Below the pieces are notes generated by a model, which was not told the origin of the DNA, searched no databases, and was given only the letters and a program-made list of their open reading frames with translations. A DNA stretch of 64,000 nucleotides from Paramacrobiotus metropolitanus (lineage: Eukaryota; Tardigrada; Eutardigrada; Parachela; Macrobiotidae), in the NCBI RefSeq assembly GCF_019649055.1, contig NW_026570228.1, positions 124,001-188,000 on the forward strand, written 5' to 3'. Below, piece after piece: positions 11,316 to 22,085 of this stretch. The position numbers and the translations under genes were made by a program. Positions within the stretch are counted from its first letter, which is position 1, and each line of letters begins with the position of its first letter.

Positions 11316-12659
11316 ATGGTCGAATTCATTGAGAAGGCGATAAGGCCATTGTTTTTTCTTGTCAACGTTCTTGGCATTATGCACACTCCCGTTATTGGTG
11401 ACACCAACCGCTGGTTCTCAAAAACGCTAAAAACGGTGTCCACAGTGATGATAACTCTTTCAATGTTCGCGTTGGCATATTACGCCTTTGACAGCAGCAC
11501 ATCAGATGTATCATCTTTTACGCACTTTTCTTCGTATATAGTCCTAACCGTCCGAATCTTTGATATGCTAACGTTGCCCACAATCATTCTACTGGTAAAA
11601 AATTCTGGACAGCAACTTTATACAATAATGCAGCAAATCAGCACAAGATACTCAACAATTTTGACGTTTTTCGACAGAGCAGCAATTATTGCTGTTAGTG
11701 GGACTTGGACGGCAATTTGTCTCGGACCGAAGATGTATGTCTTAAGCAGTGACCTGCAACAGTTGGACGTGGACTTACAGTATTATCAGACGCGTTATGT
11801 AGCAGTACTGCCCGTCAATTTGGGATATTTTATTATAGTATTTTACAATGTGGTGTGGAATATTGGTACGTTAAGCAAAGAATTGGTCCAGCTGATGATC
11901 GTAATGATCGTCCTGGTAGCCGGTTTGATATTTCGACGACTCACGATTAATGGCTCATTACTGCTGAGAATGCTGCCAAAAAAGAGCGGAGCAGGAATTA
12001 TGCTGCTGCAAAAAGATCACGAATACTTGCGAGAATGCGTGCGCTGGTTTGACACATTACTGCGCTGGGTAAATTTTGTACGCTGCATTGAATTGTGGGC
12101 ACTGCTGATGACGTCGGGTTACACAATCAGCGGAGCCTTCCAGCATGCACTACAGGAGGATTCCATGCGCATAGCGATTACCTCTGGAGCTGAACTTTTT
12201 ATGTATTCAGCGTTTTTGCTAATTCACATGGCGACACTAGTATTCCTTTTGGAACAGGTAAATCATGGTGAGAATGTCTTGTATCATTGCTTACTTTTCT
12301 GTGTGTTTTCAGAGCCAAGCGATTCGCTATGTCTTGCATAAAGAAGCACGCACTAATACCCACCTGAAGCATTATCTAAATCTGCTGTCGGATGAGCCTA
12401 TCGCCCTTACCCTGGGAGGTGTAACTTTTACAAGAGAATCGGCCATTGCTGTGCGTTTGTAACTTATAACCGGAATTTAATAGCATTTTCTTCAACACAA
12501 GGTTGTATTTTGCTTTTATAGACGGCAGGCAGCACATTGGGTTACATATTGGTATTTGCGGAACTGGCCGACACGGCAAAAGATTTTGACAGACAGTTGT
12601 TTCTGGAAAAAATCACGAGTTACGTCCACAACAAGTCGATCAGTAGCAGCAATGATTGA
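11316..12659 (+). CDS. Gustatory-receptor-like seven-TM chemoreceptor (copy 1)
   Basis: Three exons: 11316-12257, 12313-12450 and 12522-12659. Both introns are phase 0 with GT/AG borders (GTAAAT...TTTCAG, GTGCGT...TTATAG), giving 405 residues. Exon 1 holds about six hydrophobic spans. Exon 2 carries SDEPIALTLGGVTFTRESAIA, and exon 3 opens TAGSTLGYILVFAEL, the position of the TM7 T-Y-h-h-h-h-h-Q-F signature of insect gustatory receptors. Such receptors are ligand-gated channels with an intracellular N-terminus, used for taste or internal chemosensing. Its closest relative here is the minus-strand gene at 22.1-23.8 kb: same 138-bp middle exon, also starting with codons for SQ. The start ATG is the first in the frame. 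The family call rests on C-terminal motif and gene structure; overall identity to known receptors is low. Confidence 0.75.
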
Positions 12660-13542
12660 AAATTTTCTCGTTTCTTAAGCGACTTGCTACAGTCAAAAAT
12701 GGCACGGAGACTATATCCACGGGAACGCGTCGATGGATGAAAAGATGCAGCGACAGCCAAACCGATTACTGGCGGACTGGAATTCAGAACAATTTTTATG
12801 GTGATTGACTATCGATCCAAAGGCTCGTCTATCGATCTGCAAATTGCAGTCCTAGCTGCCATTTGTCATTAGCCGCTTTTCTCCTTCGCTACTCACTACC
12901 CTCGTGCTCGGAAGTCCTCGAAAATGTTTGTTTCTGTGCTATGTTTAAACGATATTAGATAAACTGTTTTTCATTGATCTCTAATTCTTTCGTGTGAAAT
13001 GCAAGAAAACGCGTCGCCTTTGACAATCAGCGATCATCCTTTCCAGAACAAGAAAATGCATTGAGCGCGTATGCCGGTATACGAAGTGCATGAGATCTGA
13101 CAAGCATCGCAGAAAACAGAGCAAATTTTCACTATGCTATAAGATCTGTATGTAAACTTTCATATTAGAGTTTTCATGCATGCCTCAGGACATTTGGGAA
13201 CGCTGCTGCGCAAATAGAAGAGCGTCTGTTTCACCTCAAACAAATTGGAATTTTGCCATGATATTATTTGCTATCCAAAGGTTCGGCTATCGATGCAGCG
13301 TTTGGTCCAGTATGACTCAAGTCATGGATATCAGTGCCTAGACGCCTACTAACATAATATGAAATTTGGCGTTGTATTGTGCCGTTACTGCCGTAAACCA
13401 TGTTTTTTATTCTGGCGCTCGAGTACCACCGGACAGCTCTTATCCCAAAGTTCATAATTTAAATTTCTACTGCTTGTGATTTCCGTCGTTCAACTTTGCG
13501 GCGGCCAGCGTAATTTGGCACCATTTTTAAGCAGAACAGAAA
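12660..13542. other. Spacer, no gene recognised
   Basis: Short frames only. The phrase ATCCAAAGG(C/T)TCG(T/G)CTATCGAT occurs at about 12814 and 13273, a minor direct repeat of unknown meaning. Confidence 0.5.
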
Positions 13543-14559
13543 ATGAATAATGAGATAAAATTGTTAATTTTAAACGGTTCCGACACCAACATTACAACCG
13601 AGTGGTTCACAGGCTACGGATATTCCGCAACAGCATCTGTATACTGGTGCTTAACGGTTATACCTAACGGCGCCCTTTTATTACTGTTTATGTTTCGTCG
13701 CCATCTCATCACATCTTTTACGGTCTATATTATTACCCTTCTGATTTCCAACATTTTGGCGGAAGATATCTGCATGCTCCCGTACTTTTTCATTTACGAT
13801 AATTTTTCCCTGGAATATGCAACTGTGCGTCTTGTCGGCTGTGTCGCCTACCTGTACGGAGCTTGGGTCGCCTTAAGCATCACGATGTATTGCCATGCAT
13901 TAATAGCGCTCAACAGATTATGGGCCGTTTATTTTCCCATAAATTACCGACAATATCATAACAGGAAAGCAGCTGCCTTCATCTGCCTGGGAATGTGTAC
14001 AGCGGTGCATTTGCTAGCCGTACCAGAGGTTCTGATGCGGCTTATTATCGAGCCGGATGGTATTCCAGCCTGCGCATTCGACGACCTGAAGACCAGCGCA
14101 TATATCGACTCACTGTTGGTCCTCGCATACGGATTCCCGATTCTTCTCATTCTCACTACGTACCCTTTCATTTTATGGAAAATTGTATGGAATAGTCCCC
14201 TAAAACACAGAGGAGAACAAATTTCGCACGTGAATATTGACAATCAGCTTCACGGAGGAGCGCCTAAAACTGCATTTCGTCCCAAAGAATCAGCGAAATC
14301 GTTTGCAGTGTTGACCTTTATGACAGCGAGCGTAGCGGTATGCTATGTGCCGACTAATTTGCTTTTTGTGCTGCGGCGCTTTACAACATTCACGGAGCCG
14401 GCGTGGTTGTCGTATTATGAGGATGCGGCATACTATCTGCAAGCGGTCATCGACGCGTTTGTGTTTGGCTTTGGTATGAAAGACACCAGAGACGAGCTGA
14501 TTAAAATTTTCTCGTGGCCTTTTCGAAAATTCGCACGTGCTGTTGCTCGTCAAGCTTAG
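13543..14559 (+). CDS. Intronless GPCR, NRLW family (array member 1)
   Basis: A 338-residue receptor. The N-terminus has sequons (NGS, NIT), then TM1 (VIPNGALLLLFMFRRHLITS), TM2 (SNILAEDICMLPYFF) and a TM3 with a conserved cysteine (LVGCVAYLYG). LNRLWAVYFPINYRQ replaces the DRY region. The loop-2 cysteine (IPACAFD) should pair with the TM3 cysteine. TM6 has VCYVPTN, and TM7 reads DAFVFGFGMKD, lacking NPxxY. It shares blocks with the next three genes (RHLIT.FTVYII, MYCHA, P.NYR), showing tandem duplication. Absence of introns in the whole array suggests expansion from an intronless founder. Ligand unknown. Confidence 0.85.
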   Translation: MNNEIKLLILNGSDTNITTEWFTGYGYSATASVYWCLTVIPNGALLLLFMFRRHLITSFTVYIITLLISNILAEDICMLPYFFIYDNFSLEYATVRLVGCVAYLYGAWVALSITMYCHALIALNRLWAVYFPINYRQYHNRKAAAFICLGMCTAVHLLAVPEVLMRLIIEPDGIPACAFDDLKTSAYIDSLLVLAYGFPILLILTTYPFILWKIVWNSPLKHRGEQISHVNIDNQLHGGAPKTAFRPKESAKSFAVLTFMTASVAVCYVPTNLLFVLRRFTTFTEPAWLSYYEDAAYYLQAVIDAFVFGFGMKDTRDELIKIFSWPFRKFARAVARQA

Positions 14560-15242
14560 ATTATTCTAAAATAAAACTGATATCACTGTTATCAAAGACT
14601 GCTGGTAAACATAGAAAAGATATATAGTGCTGTCACTACTTCCATCGGTTTTCGGTGTGAAGATACAGCTAACGGCACGTTATTCTTAAACACAGTGACA
14701 TTGTTTGCGGTTTGAAATCATTGAGTGACTGATTGCGTCAGTGAACATGAAATAAAACGAACCAGTGAAAGGAAAACGAAATGAAATGAATAAGTGAAAA
14801 TAAAGGAATAATATTATGCAGCATAATGAAATGCAACTTCGTGGAAACAGCCATCCATCATTGGTCCGTTGAGTGCTGTACTTTAATAATGCGCTTCTCA
14901 TGAATTCAGCTGGTCATGTAAATTTCCACCATCGCCGTGATAATTCATTGAGATTAAATACACCATTGGGATTTGGAATTGCTGCAAACTACAGTAATAC
15001 TCAGAGCCACACAAACAAGTGCGCGCGCCGCTGGAAGCACCTATGATCTGCAACAGCGTTTCCAGCTTCTAGACGGAGTTTCATATCTCTTCTACGTACG
15101 GAGCAAGTGTCTATGTTCATTTGCTTACCTGGTTAATAAGAGTCATAGACTCATAGTTTTTCATTGGTTGTCTGTGTATCTGGGCTAAAGTTAAACAATG
15201 GTACTTCAAAATTAACTCGCCGGTACTGTATATCATAAAGTT
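14560..15242. other. Intergenic spacer within the GPCR array
   Basis: AATAAAA at about 14569 is a candidate poly(A) signal for the upstream receptor. No gene seen. Confidence 0.5.
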
Positions 15243-16292
15243 ATGGCAAACGCAGCAGTCAATATTCTGTCGCTAAACGCAACTTTTGAGCGCAATCCAC
15301 CAAAATCGGATATCGAGGCTGGCTACTACCAAGCAGCAATCGTTTGGTGGCTCGTAACCATTATTCCAAACGGCTTCCTCTTGGGCATTATAATATTCCA
15401 TCGGCATCTCATTACGCCTTTCACTTTGTATGTAATTTCGCTCCTAATTTCCAATATCCTAGCGGATAATATTTGCATGCTACCGTTTTCCATCACCGCG
15501 ATAATCTTTCCTCCCGAGTACAGGACTATACATCTCCTTAATTGTGCTGCATTTTTATACGGAACATGGGTGGTGTCAGCCATCACCATGTACTGCCACG
15601 CACTCGTCGCTATGAACCGCCTGTGGGCGATATTTTTCCCGAATAATTATCGGCAGCATCATAACACACGAACAGCAATTGCCATATGCAGCGTAGTCTG
15701 GCTGATTATGCACTGTTTTGCGTTGCCGGTGGTCGTTATATGTTTAGTATATGAACCTTATGGGATTTTTGAATGTGGTTTCGATGTGAAGGCATCGGAT
15801 GTTTATCTAGATGCACTGGCAATTATTGCGTACGCTTTTCCTATATGCTTTGTCATCGGTGCGTATCCGTTGATTTTGAGAAAAACTCTGCTGCTTAAAA
15901 AATCGGCAAGGATTCATCAGAAGAATGGACGGATTATCGGTGAAGAAAAGCACAGAGGCAAAACAAGAAGCTCTTTTGCTGCCTTGACCTTTATGACTGT
16001 CAGTGTCGTTGTGTGCTATGTACCATCCAATGTGCCTTTTATGATTCGGCGCTTCACTATTTTCGTCGACCCGGATTGGTTGCACTGGCTGGAGGACGTG
16101 ACGTTCTACGGTCAAGCAATGCTCGATCCGCTGGTGTTCGGATTGTGTTTAAAAGATATTAGAGAAGAAATTTTTAAATCTTTTCGCGGACGAATTTCAA
16201 GAGTATTTCCACTTTCTAGCACTGTTGACCATGAAGAACCTTGCGCCACTCAGGCTTGCGATAAACATTTGGCTGAAACTTGTGAGTTGTGA
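15243..16292 (+). CDS. Intronless GPCR, NRLW family (array member 2)
   Basis: A 349-residue receptor with a sequon at the N-terminus (NAT), TM1 IIPNGFLLGIIIFHRHLITP, TM2 SNILADNICMLPFS, TM3 cysteine (LLNCAAFLYG), MNRLWAIFFPNNYRQ, loop-2 cysteine (IFECGFD), TM6 VVCYVPSNVPF and TM7 LDPLVFGLCLKD. The C-terminal tail is Cys-containing and ends AETCEL. Same strand and block order as its neighbours. The ATG at 15243 gives an N-terminus comparable in length to its paralogs. Confidence 0.85.
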   Translation: MANAAVNILSLNATFERNPPKSDIEAGYYQAAIVWWLVTIIPNGFLLGIIIFHRHLITPFTLYVISLLISNILADNICMLPFSITAIIFPPEYRTIHLLNCAAFLYGTWVVSAITMYCHALVAMNRLWAIFFPNNYRQHHNTRTAIAICSVVWLIMHCFALPVVVICLVYEPYGIFECGFDVKASDVYLDALAIIAYAFPICFVIGAYPLILRKTLLLKKSARIHQKNGRIIGEEKHRGKTRSSFAALTFMTVSVVVCYVPSNVPFMIRRFTIFVDPDWLHWLEDVTFYGQAMLDPLVFGLCLKDIREEIFKSFRGRISRVFPLSSTVDHEEPCATQACDKHLAETCEL

Positions 16293-17122
16293 CATTCGAT
16301 GCATTGCAATTTGTTTCGTAATGGAATAACTTTCATTAATTTACTACTTCCGCTTACGTTATGAGTAAGTGTGGTTTTTACCAGCAGTACCTACATCATA
16401 TATGCACGAATAAATTCAAAGTACGTTTTCGGACGCAAAGCTTTCTTTTCGTACAAATATATAGATATATATTTGTACATCTACTTTATGCAATTTATGC
16501 AAAGTTTTCGATGTGGTCCAACGAAAACCCGACAAAGATAATGCACCGAGTAAGCAAGCGTTATTGATTTAGAAACTATCACAGAAATACTACCCTCACA
16601 GCTCCCCCCTAATGTACATACAGCAAAATCCTGTTAGTGTCGATCTGTAGATTGTTCGTTCGTGTTCGTAGCCGTTCTTTACAACTCAGGACGAAAAACG
16701 CAAGTATCCAACGTGCACTTCATTCAGTTGTCAAACACATTATTCTCAAAAGTAATGCATGATATTGTTTCTCTGGCAATTTACAGTTTTTTGAAATATG
16801 TTGTTTGTTTAACAGTGTGCGTATTAGTATCACCCGAAATGCCTATTGCGGGAGAACGTAGATTTATCCGGGAATGCTGATGCAGGTAGGAAAAGGACCA
16901 AGTGGAAAAATCCTAATCAACAAGATTTCTGTCGAAACGTGCCTTCCTGTTGAAGCCTCGTAAGACGCATAAAGTTAAAGGTTATCCTTGTAGCGTAACT
17001 TTAACAAATACTGTTTGTAAGTAATCGTTGCAGTAATTCTAAAATGGCTTATGGATGATTATGAGTTTGAAGGACCGGGTTTTTTCAAATAAGAAGAAAC
17101 TTATTCCCTTGCTGACATTAAA
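16293..17122. other. Intergenic spacer within the GPCR array
   Basis: Contains a short palindromic A/T tract (ATATATAGATATATAT, about 16456). The frames at 16361-16567 and 16662-16880 show no family features. Confidence 0.5.
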
Positions 17123-18153
17123 ATGACGGCTATGCCAAATTTATCTGCTCCCCCGTGGAATTCCACACTATTCATGCAAACTGGTATTCCATCGAAGGTT
17201 ATTATCGCGTATTAGCAACCTGGTGGTGCGTTATCTTTATTCCAAACGTGGCGCTGTTCCTTTTCCTCGCATGCCATCGCCACCTCATCACACCATTCAC
17301 GGTCTACATCATCTTCTTGCTATCCTGTAATGTTTTATCCGATAATATTTGCATGCTTCCCTATTCTGTTATAACGGCTTTTGTTCCGCCGGACTACACT
17401 GTGGTACATTTAATTAGTTGCTTTCTGTATCTGTACGGTGACTGGGTCGTTCTGGGGATGACAATGTACTGTCACGCTCTGGTGTCGATGAGCCGATTAT
17501 GGGCGATGTACTTTCCCATACATTACCGGCATCGGCATACGATTAAGACAGCAGCGGTCATTTGTGCTGGTGTTGGACTGGTGCTACATGCACTGACACT
17601 GCCGCTCGTGTTCACGCGACTAACTTATCAACTGGAAGGTGTTCCGAAGTGTGCATTCCGAGAACTGGAGCCGAGCCATTATCTTAATACACTGGCGGTG
17701 ATTTGCTATGGTGTCCCTATTGGTTTCGTTATCGCGGCTTATCCATTCCTGTTAATAAAAATGTTGGCGAAAAGATCAAGAACTGTCAAAGCCAAGGAGC
17801 TTATTGTTAGTGTTACTGTGTTATCTGAAGCATTCGCTGCTGCTGAGCAAAAGCAGCGCAAGCGATTAAGACGGTCGCTCGTCGCTTTGACCTTGATGAC
17901 CGTGGGTGTGGTCGTATGTTATCTGCCTTCCAATATTCCCTTTATAATGCGACGCTTCATTACATTTAAAAGTCCGAATTGGCTGCATTTTCTTGGTGAT
18001 AATACATATTATCTTCAGGCCGTCCTAGATCCCTTTATTTTTGGGTTTTGTTTAAAAGAAATTAGAGAAGAAATGTTTCGTATGGTAGGCAAGCTGGTCG
18101 TACCGGCATTTAATCGTCGTTCTCTATTTGTATATTATAAAAACTGCATGTGA
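17123..18153 (+). pseudogene. Intronless GPCR, NRLW family (array member 3), N-terminus out of frame
   Basis: The seven-TM body is intact from about 17180 to 18153: FIPNVALFLFLACHRHLITP, CNVLSDNICMLPYS, TM3 cysteine LISCFLYLYG, MSRLWAMYFPIHYRH, loop-2 cysteine VPKCAF, TM6 VVCYLPSNIPF, TM7 LDPFIFGFCLKE. No ATG precedes the body in its own frame before an in-frame stop (TAA 17119-17121). A good N-terminus (MTAMPNLSAPPWNSTLF, two sequons) begins at ATG 17123 in another frame and must shift near 17175-17190 to join WYSIEGYYRV. One indel would restore it, so this is a very recent pseudogene, a sequencing error, or a gene with an unseen upstream exon. MSRLW replaces MNRLW. Confidence 0.65.
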
Positions 18154-18635
18154 CTCGAGATCACTGCTAGTAGTGCTTAAATTGTTTTGTTGTTTTTGAA
18201 TATTCGGGTGTTTCTAATTTTTTGTTGTCCAACTCTGAAAATTGTCACAGTTCAGCGGCGTCGTTTCGATGAAGTGCAGAAACGATTGCTGTACAAACAA
18301 GGCATTGTTACCGCTTTTACACATACCTGCGCACCTTTCACAGAAATGAGAAATCCAATGTGGGCTTCGTGCGTTAAATTCCCAGCAGACCGCATTCGGC
18401 ACTTTTGCTACACCGCTCTACAAATTAAATGTGCTAGAGTGTATTAAACTAATCGTATTGAATAAAAACCTACAAGTAGGCGGAAGAATCTTTAGGGATG
18501 ATCTTTCGGAAACAGAACAAAATTTTCTATGCCCTTACCTGTAAGATTTGCCCTGTGCTTTCATTTTCTTTTGACCAAGATTTAATTACGAGTAATTTGA
18601 ACAGTTTATCTTGCTTCTCTGCTTGTCGGCGAGAA
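18154..18635. other. Intergenic spacer within the GPCR array
   Basis: AATAAAA at about 18460 could be a poly(A) signal for the preceding receptor. No gene seen. Confidence 0.5.
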
Positions 18636-19657
18636 ATGGCAAATAATTTCACTGTTCTGCTCAACGGTTCGTTATCTAATACCACAAAGTACTCGACAGA
18701 TACCGACGAAAATTATTACCGGGTGATAGTCAGTCGGTGGTTCTTCACAGCAGTACCGAACGGTTCCCTGCTGGCTTTATTCGCATTTCGCCGTCATCTC
18801 ATCACACCCTTCACAATCTACATCATTGCTTTGCTCATCTCCAATATCATAACCGAAGACGTGTGTATGTTGCAGTACGACATAATCGCAGCGCTGTTTC
18901 CGCCAGAATCCTATGTCGATATTCACTTCATTGGCTGCGTTTTTTACCGATGTGGCGATTGGATCTTTCTGAGTATTACAATGTACTGCCATGCAATAAT
19001 GGCTATGAATAGATTGTGGGCTGTGTATTTTCCTATAAACTACCGACAGTGCCACAATAAAAAAGTGGCGGTTCTTATTAGCACCGCGATGTGCATGCAT
19101 GGACGATGCCTGCAGTATTATTTGGCCTTATCAACGAACCGGAAGGAATTCCTGACTGCTACTTTGTTTCAGAGCTTTCCAGGCTGTACATGGACGCTCT
19201 GGCACTGATCGGCTACGCGTTCCCTTTGGGCTTTGTTATAGTTGCGTATCCGTTTATTCTGACAAAAACGTTCCTAAAACAATGGAATGCAAAAACTTAT
19301 GCATATCACAGTAATCACGGGATATCACAGACTAAAATAATCAAATTCCAAGAAACCAAAGGCAAGGAACGGTGGAGAAGGTCCTTCATAGCTTTGACCT
19401 TTATGACTACTAGCGAGATTGTGTGCTACCTGCCGCTAAATTTACCATTTATTATTCGCCGATTCGTTGCCTTCCAAGACCCTCCGTGGTGGAGACATCT
19501 AGCAGATTCCATATATTATCTACAAGCTGTTGTAGATCCGCTTGTCTTTGGATTCTGCCTTAAAGATATACGGCAGGAATTGTGTCAGATCCTTGTCAAT
19601 TTGTTATCGGCTGTTTTTTCCTATTGTTATATGAAACGTATCAGCCGCCGCTACTAG
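18636..19657 (+). pseudogene. Intronless GPCR, NRLW family (array member 4), one frameshift
   Basis: From ATG 18636 the frame encodes a sequon-rich N-terminus (NFT, NGS, NTT), TM1 AVPNGSLLALFAFRRHLITP, TM2 SNIITEDVCMLQYD, TM3 cysteine FIGCVFYRCG, MNRLWAVYFPINYRQ and the start of TM4. Near 19092 (ATGTGCATGCATGG) the reading frame must change: the rest of TM4 (HAWTMPAVLFGL), the loop-2 cysteine (IPDCYF), TM5, TM6 (VCYLPLNLPF) and TM7 (VDPLVFGFCLKD) lie in a second frame to 19657. Everything else matches the paralogs, so the lesion is a single net one-base loss or equivalent. The remaining length is normal (about 340 residues). Recent pseudogene or base-call error. Confidence 0.75.
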
Positions 19658-20287
19658 ATTGGGTTGCAGATCTGAGTCACGAACGAGAAAACTTTGGCGG
19701 TTTTACTTAATTAACGTAAAATAGTTACAGTACGAGTATGTGTATTAATTTCATGATCCAGATGATCTACGCATGAAAAGCCGGAAAAAATCAGATCACT
19801 ACACCCGGTTGCCAGAATCCATTGTCAAAGTATAATTCCGGAAGTTTACAAGTGTAACTACTATTATCATTTTACTCGTATACTCCGCAATATACTGTGA
19901 ATCTTTCCACATTCAAACAGTAATTAGTACCTGGGGCGCTCTCAGCTAATGGAAAAAGAAAACTGTATTGCATAAACTAACATACATTGTAGTTTAACAA
20001 CTATTATGGCGTATTTCCAGATTTTCATATTAGTGAGTGGGTGCGGTGACCGCGTCAACCATGCTGTTTCCTAGTTTAACTACGCAACTGGGTATATACA
20101 GAATAGTAAACAGAAATCCGGGTTAATACCCCGACTGGTGCGGATACGGGAAACATCGAAGAACAATACCGTATTAAATTCTTGAAGGCTCTTAACCGTT
20201 TGCACAAATTTCAGTTTGCTTTTCGAATTCTCGTTAATTCAGTGCCTCTACTCTGACTAAAGCTTGGAGAGTAATCTGCAAGCAGAC
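19658..20287. other. Spacer between GPCR array and BTB gene
   Basis: No coding signal or repeat recognised; includes the presumed promoter and 5' UTR of the BTB gene. Confidence 0.5.
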
Positions 20288-21363
20288 ATGGCCGCTACTC
20301 TAAAAGAGCATGCTCCCAGCAAAACTCCATATGTGGGGATAAGTCCCGTTACCGTAGAATATGAAATTCGCACAGATGATTTTTCGAGCGAAATCGAGGG
20401 AACTGAACGTTCTCTTCTTTTCAGATGGATCCATGAAGCATGCATTCAGGTACCAAAATACGGGGAATATCCAGAAATTCCCGAATCCGTTTGGGTCGTC
20501 CGCTTAGAAATTGGGGTGCGCGACGGCGATATATCAGCAAGCGTGGAACCGAAGGGGAAACCCAAAGGGTGGGATTTTTGGACTCAAACGATTAAAGTCG
20601 ATCGCATAGTTAGGTAAAAAGCGTTCAAGACTCGGTAGATTATCTAGAATTACAGTTATTACATAACACTTAACTTTGCAATTTTTTTGGGTCCTCTAGC
20701 GAAAGCGGTAAATCCCCTTCTGCGTTCTGCGTGGATTCTAATGCGACACACTGGGAATGTCGCGGCGCCGTTAATCCCTTGGCCAGATTGGTGACAAAAC
20801 CAGATCCGCGGCTGTCCACACATCCTCACCACAGTTTATTGCATGGACGTTATGTCAACGTGAAGCTGGTATTTCATGTTACCACTTCCCGGCATCGGAG
20901 TGACCTGAAAGAGCTGCTGGAATCTGGCGTACTAACAGACTGCACTTTAAAATCCAATGACAACAAGCAGTTTGCAGCCCATCGCAGTATCTTGGCTGCC
21001 CAATCGCCAGTTTTTGCCGCGATGTTCCAGACCGAGATGAAGGAACAGTCTACTGGTCTGTGTGAGATCGCCGACTTGGATGGCAACGTGCTAGACACAC
21101 TCATCCATTACGCTTACACTCATGAACTGAAGTTTAACGACGATTTTGATCAATCTGAAATAGATGAAAGTCTTGAGCAGCTATGGATGGCGGCCGAGAA
21201 ATACGACATGAAGAAGCTACGAGCAGCCTGTGAAGTTCGGATGACGGAGGAAGTGTATGCGGATAATGCGTTCCGTTTCCTGGCGTTTGCTCGAGAACAC
21301 GAGATTAAGCAACTGCGAATGACAGCGGCGAAATGTATTGGCGACCATCCTTCGAGTATCTGA
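20288..21363 (+). CDS. BTB/POZ-domain protein (TDPOZ/SPOP-like), two exons
   Basis: Exon 1 (20288-20613, phase 2, AG|GTAAAA) joins exon 2 (20700-21363, CTCTAG) to give 329 residues. The first about 170 residues contain a weak beta-rich region in the MATH position of SPOP-like proteins (VWVVRLEIGVRDGDI), but I see no clear MATH signature. The BTB domain is at roughly 176-290: LTDCTLKSNDNKQFAAHRSI, then LAAQSPVFAAMF, a central YAYTHEL strand and LWMAAEKYDMKKL. A short helical stretch (AFRFLAFAREHEIKQLRM) precedes the end. BTB proteins of this type homodimerise and act as adaptors for cullin-3 ubiquitin ligases (family knowledge). The start is ATG 20288 in an ACATGGCC context. Confidence 0.8.
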
Positions 21364-22085
21364 TCATGCAGCTGCGAATTTTGACCTCCGTATGAATGCA
21401 CTATTATAATTATTATGCAATGCAGGAAATAGGCTGCATTAATTTAACGCATATAGCGCAAACAACCCTTTCTCTGTTCGTACAGTTCTGACTTTACGTA
21501 ACTGACGCGCACTTGCTCTGCTACTCTTGCATACTAGTTTACTTATTTTTAAATTGGACCGACTGACCAATCCCGTAATTTTTGTCATACTTTTGTAATA
21601 TTCATGCTTTGACAGACATACAGTATGTTTAACTCTGTTCTTTATTACTTGTAGCTTCGTGTATGAATCTGCTTGATACACCGCGCAAACATCTTTGTAT
21701 TCCACTAATATTAATTTCGATATTTATAATGACGTTAATAGTAGCAGGATTAGAATTTGCAAACTCCATCTAAAAACGTATTATATTAGAATAAATACGA
21801 ACAATACAAAAGCATGAGTATCCGTCTGTTTTTTTTTGCAGTTTCACAGATAAAGCAGCAGACACTACAAGAAGTGCATAGTCGTGACGACACGCTACAC
21901 GGATAAAACTTAAATAAATTTAAGATGCCTTGCAGCAAATTATATTTTCGACGAAATCACCATGATATACAACACAGAAAGCTTCCTATTATATATTCTA
22001 CCCGTAGTATAAATAGCAACAATAATTCGTATTAACAGAATTAGAGTTTGAAAATTTAATCCAAAAACTTAGTACTGCTTGCTGA
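21364..22085. other. Spacer between convergent genes
   Basis: AT-rich; AATAAAT at about 21790 may be a poly(A) signal for the BTB gene. No gene seen. Confidence 0.5.
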
